Of a stretch of DNA of 64,000 nt, positions 62,262-64,000 are shown one piece after another. The stretch's first letter is position 1. The number at the start of each line of letters is the position of its first letter. This stretch comes from Spodoptera frugiperda (taxonomy: Eukaryota > Arthropoda > Insecta > Lepidoptera > Noctuidae): the NCBI RefSeq assembly GCF_023101765.2, contig NC_064225.1:2480001-2544000 (forward strand), in the 5' to 3' direction. Position numbers and translations under genes: made by a program. A model generated the notes under the pieces. That model did not search any database. It saw nothing but the letters and a program-made list of their open reading frames with translations, and was not told the origin of the DNA.

Positions 62262-62358
62262 ACTGTAATTACACCCCTACAGGGAATTACAGGCTGAAAC
62301 TCACATGAATGAATTTGAGAGCTAAAGCGCTGCTAAATAATAAAAGCGATTACATTGC
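62262..62358 (+). repeat. direct repeat right of R4
   Basis: ATTACACCCCTACAGGGAAT, TACAGGCTGAAACTCACATG, GAATGAATTTGAGAGCTAAA, GCTGCTAAATAATAAAAGCG. About nine in ten positions shared with 61590-61693 by eye. Confidence 0.65.
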
Positions 62359-62616
62359 TGCTTGTAGCGGTGTAGCGGTGTTAATGGTACACTCGACATT
62401 GTACCCGGCTGTAGTTGTACTGCGAATGTACTGAAATAAATGTTTATAGTTACACTCGAGTTTATTTTTGTTTTCTTATACTGTTTTCAAGTTAAGATTT
62501 TTAAAAAGTGTATTGTAGTTTGTATTTATTTGTAGTAGTAGATTTTGGGATGAAGACATTCATTGAATTGAAGATTTTAAATGTTCAAAAAAAAAAATAC
62601 TTTTCGTCTATTATTG
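62359..62616. other. no gene or recognised repeat
   Basis: AT-rich; TGTAGCGGTGTAGCGGTG short repeat near 62364. Nothing else. Confidence 0.4.
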
Positions 62617-62752
62617 CAACGTCACGCCTTTTATCCCGGAAGGGGTAGGCAGAGGAGCACGCGACGACATGTAATGCCGCTATACAATGTACACCCACTT
62701 TTTATCATTTATCGTGTTATAACTCCCATGTAATAGGGGGTAAGCCATTGTG
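62617..62752 (-). mobile_element. R1 SINE, 3' part only
   Basis: CAACGTCACGCCTTTTATCC to CTCCCATGTAATAGGGGGTA. Head and half the body missing. Confidence 0.65.
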
Positions 62753-62796
62753 ATATTTATTTCCTAAAGTTTAAACTTTAGTCACTTATTCAGTCA

Positions 62797-62985
62797 CTTA
62801 TCATCAGCCTATAAGTGGCCAAAAGCCTCTTCTCACATATAGAAGATTTGATCATCAATCACCACGCCTGTTCAATGCGGGTTGGCGATTTCAAACTTAT
62901 AATTACAAATTATAAGTCGTCGTTTGTCTGTTATGTCTAAATAATCTTAAAAAGTACATGTACCTAACTCGAAAAATTCCCTAAA
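62797..62985 (+). repeat. L family LINE-tail repeat
   Basis: TATCATCAGCCTATAAGTGG, AAAGCCTCTTCTCACATATA, CACCACGCCTGTTCAATGCG, CTTATAATTACAAATTATAA, AATCTTAAAAAGTACATGTA. Confidence 0.5.
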
Positions 62986-63639
62986 GTTTAATACCTAACT
63001 CAAACTTCATTAATCATAAAAATATCATACTCATAAACTCAGACTTTTTATCAAAAAAAAACCTCTACAACATTTTTAAACAAATTTTTTTCATAAGCAT
63101 TACGACAATAGCACGAACCTTCGTCAAGCCCAGCCGCCTGGCGCAGGCAAAGGTAACGTTATTCAGCCTAATAGTGTCAAAGTTAACAAGCTGTTTCGAA
63201 AGCAACCTCTTTGTAATAAAGGCTCACCATTAATGTTGCCATCATTTTGTTATCCCTCAAAATATGATCCCTAACAACCCTATCTAGCTAACCTTACCAT
63301 TTAAATGACAACCTTAACAGTGGACCATAAAATACAATTTACAACTGCTGTCGTTTTAACTAGACCTTTTGTTCTACAGCTGCGTTATTCGATTTTCGAC
63401 TTTATGTCTTTGGTGGTAAAGGTTTTTGTGACAGCAAATGTAAGTTTGTTTAGGTTTGCCTCCGAAATTGTAGTCATCACTACTGTTTTACTGAATTGAT
63501 TCATTTTTGCTGCGATTCTTTGTTTTATGGTCGTGTCTAGGCGAAACGTCGTTAGTCTGGTATAATGATCTTCTATTTACATTCGGAATTTGACAATGAA
63601 TATTAAAGAAAATAGTCTTATATTTTTTTACATACATAC
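62986..63639. other. no supported gene
   Basis: AT-rich, then 63240-63500 mixed with a 64-codon frame at 63305-63499 that shows hydrophobic stretches but nothing recognisable. No repeat family match. Confidence 0.4.
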
Positions 63640-63872
63640 ATGTACCATGTATTATGATCGGTGGAAGATTGGCCACTATCTCGCCTGGTGGTAAGCGATA
63701 ATGCGGCCTACGGTGAAGCACGTCTGCCCGTAAGCAACTATTTAGCTTTGAAGGCACCCAGGTTCTACCGATACTCCTTCAGGTAATACACTCTGGCAAA
63801 GAATTCCACTCCCTAGCAGTTCGCACTAGGAAACTTGAAGCGATGCGCTTCGTGCGGTCTGATGATGAAAAG
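63640..63872 (-). repeat. U repeat, LINE-tail-like
   Basis: CTCGCCTGGTGGTAAGCGAT, GCCTACGGTGAAGCACGTCT, AATTCCACTCCCTAGCAGTT, GATGCGCTTCGTGCGGTCTG. I recognise this combination from moth LINE-related repeats. One copy in this window, orientation tentative. Confidence 0.4.
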
Positions 63873-63959
63873 GACTAAGTATTATTACCTGTATGTTTTC
63901 TGTCATAAGATAAATGTCACGCTCATTAATGACTAAAGAGTAGATGAGACAAACATTAT

Positions 63960-64000
63960 GACGTACAATGTACACTGACTTTTCACTAGTTATATTGGGA
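63960..64000 (-). mobile_element. R1 SINE, cut by window end
   Basis: GACGTACAATGTACACTGAC and TTTTCACTAGTTATATTGGG match the inverted R1 body, continuing beyond the window. Confidence 0.4.

Overview
The window looks like moth (Lepidoptera) genomic DNA, most likely from a noctuid-type species. It is AT-rich and I could find no host protein-coding gene or exon. It is densely packed with repeats whose style I recognise from moth genomes: tRNA-headed SINEs, many small non-autonomous Helitrons with TC...CTAG ends, palindromic MITEs, and RTE-type LINE pieces. It reads as intergenic DNA or the inside of a very long intron. The order and family assignment are inferred from repeat style only, because no single-copy host gene is available to confirm them.

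Family names used below are mine. R1 is a tRNA-headed SINE with a GGTTCGATTCC-type B box and a conserved CGTCACGCC-type 3' end on its complement. R2 is a second tRNA-headed SINE with a different head and body. R3 is a 150-bp repeat with a CATCCAATGACTTCTC start and a GTAGTCCGCAGCTCCG end. R4 is a 250-300-bp repeat running from AGTGTGGGAGAGCCATGC to an A-rich CCATAAAAAA end. P, M, K, T and Q are MITE-like or unclassified repeats. L, N and U look like LINE 3' tails. Helitron groups A, B and C are small rolling-circle elements.

Layout: 0-11 kb is a mosaic of R4, R3, R1, R2, P and M copies plus a 95-bp tandem array at 9.85 kb. 11.28-12.72 kb is the first copy of Helitron A. 13-34 kb is a thin scatter of all families with AT-rich filler. 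34.95-37.94 kb is the only protein-coding locus: an RTE-clade non-LTR retrotransposon (endonuclease plus reverse transcriptase, minus strand). It is 5'-truncated, broken by one frameshift, and inserted into a Helitron C copy with an 11-bp target duplication. 38-50 kb is again mosaic, with an intact Helitron C at 42.05 kb and a perfect 23-bp hairpin at 43.2 kb. 50.63-53.07 kb is the second Helitron A copy, split by a 976-bp piggyBac-like relic that still encodes part of the C-terminal cysteine finger. 59.2-61.2 kb is a complex tandem array in which R1 copies alternate with duplicated unique blocks. LINE pol relics of at least two other lineages lie at 45.2, 49.1 and 54.6 kb.

No genes act together here in a host pathway. 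What the window does record is an order of insertion: RTE into Helitron C, piggyBac-like into Helitron A, P into P, a TTA-target MITE into T, R4 into a Helitron end and into the 95-bp array, and a LINE tail into R4. I found no new biological system. The most informative objects are the nested insertions with matched empty sites, the piggyBac-like relic, the perfect hairpin and the SINE-bearing tandem array.
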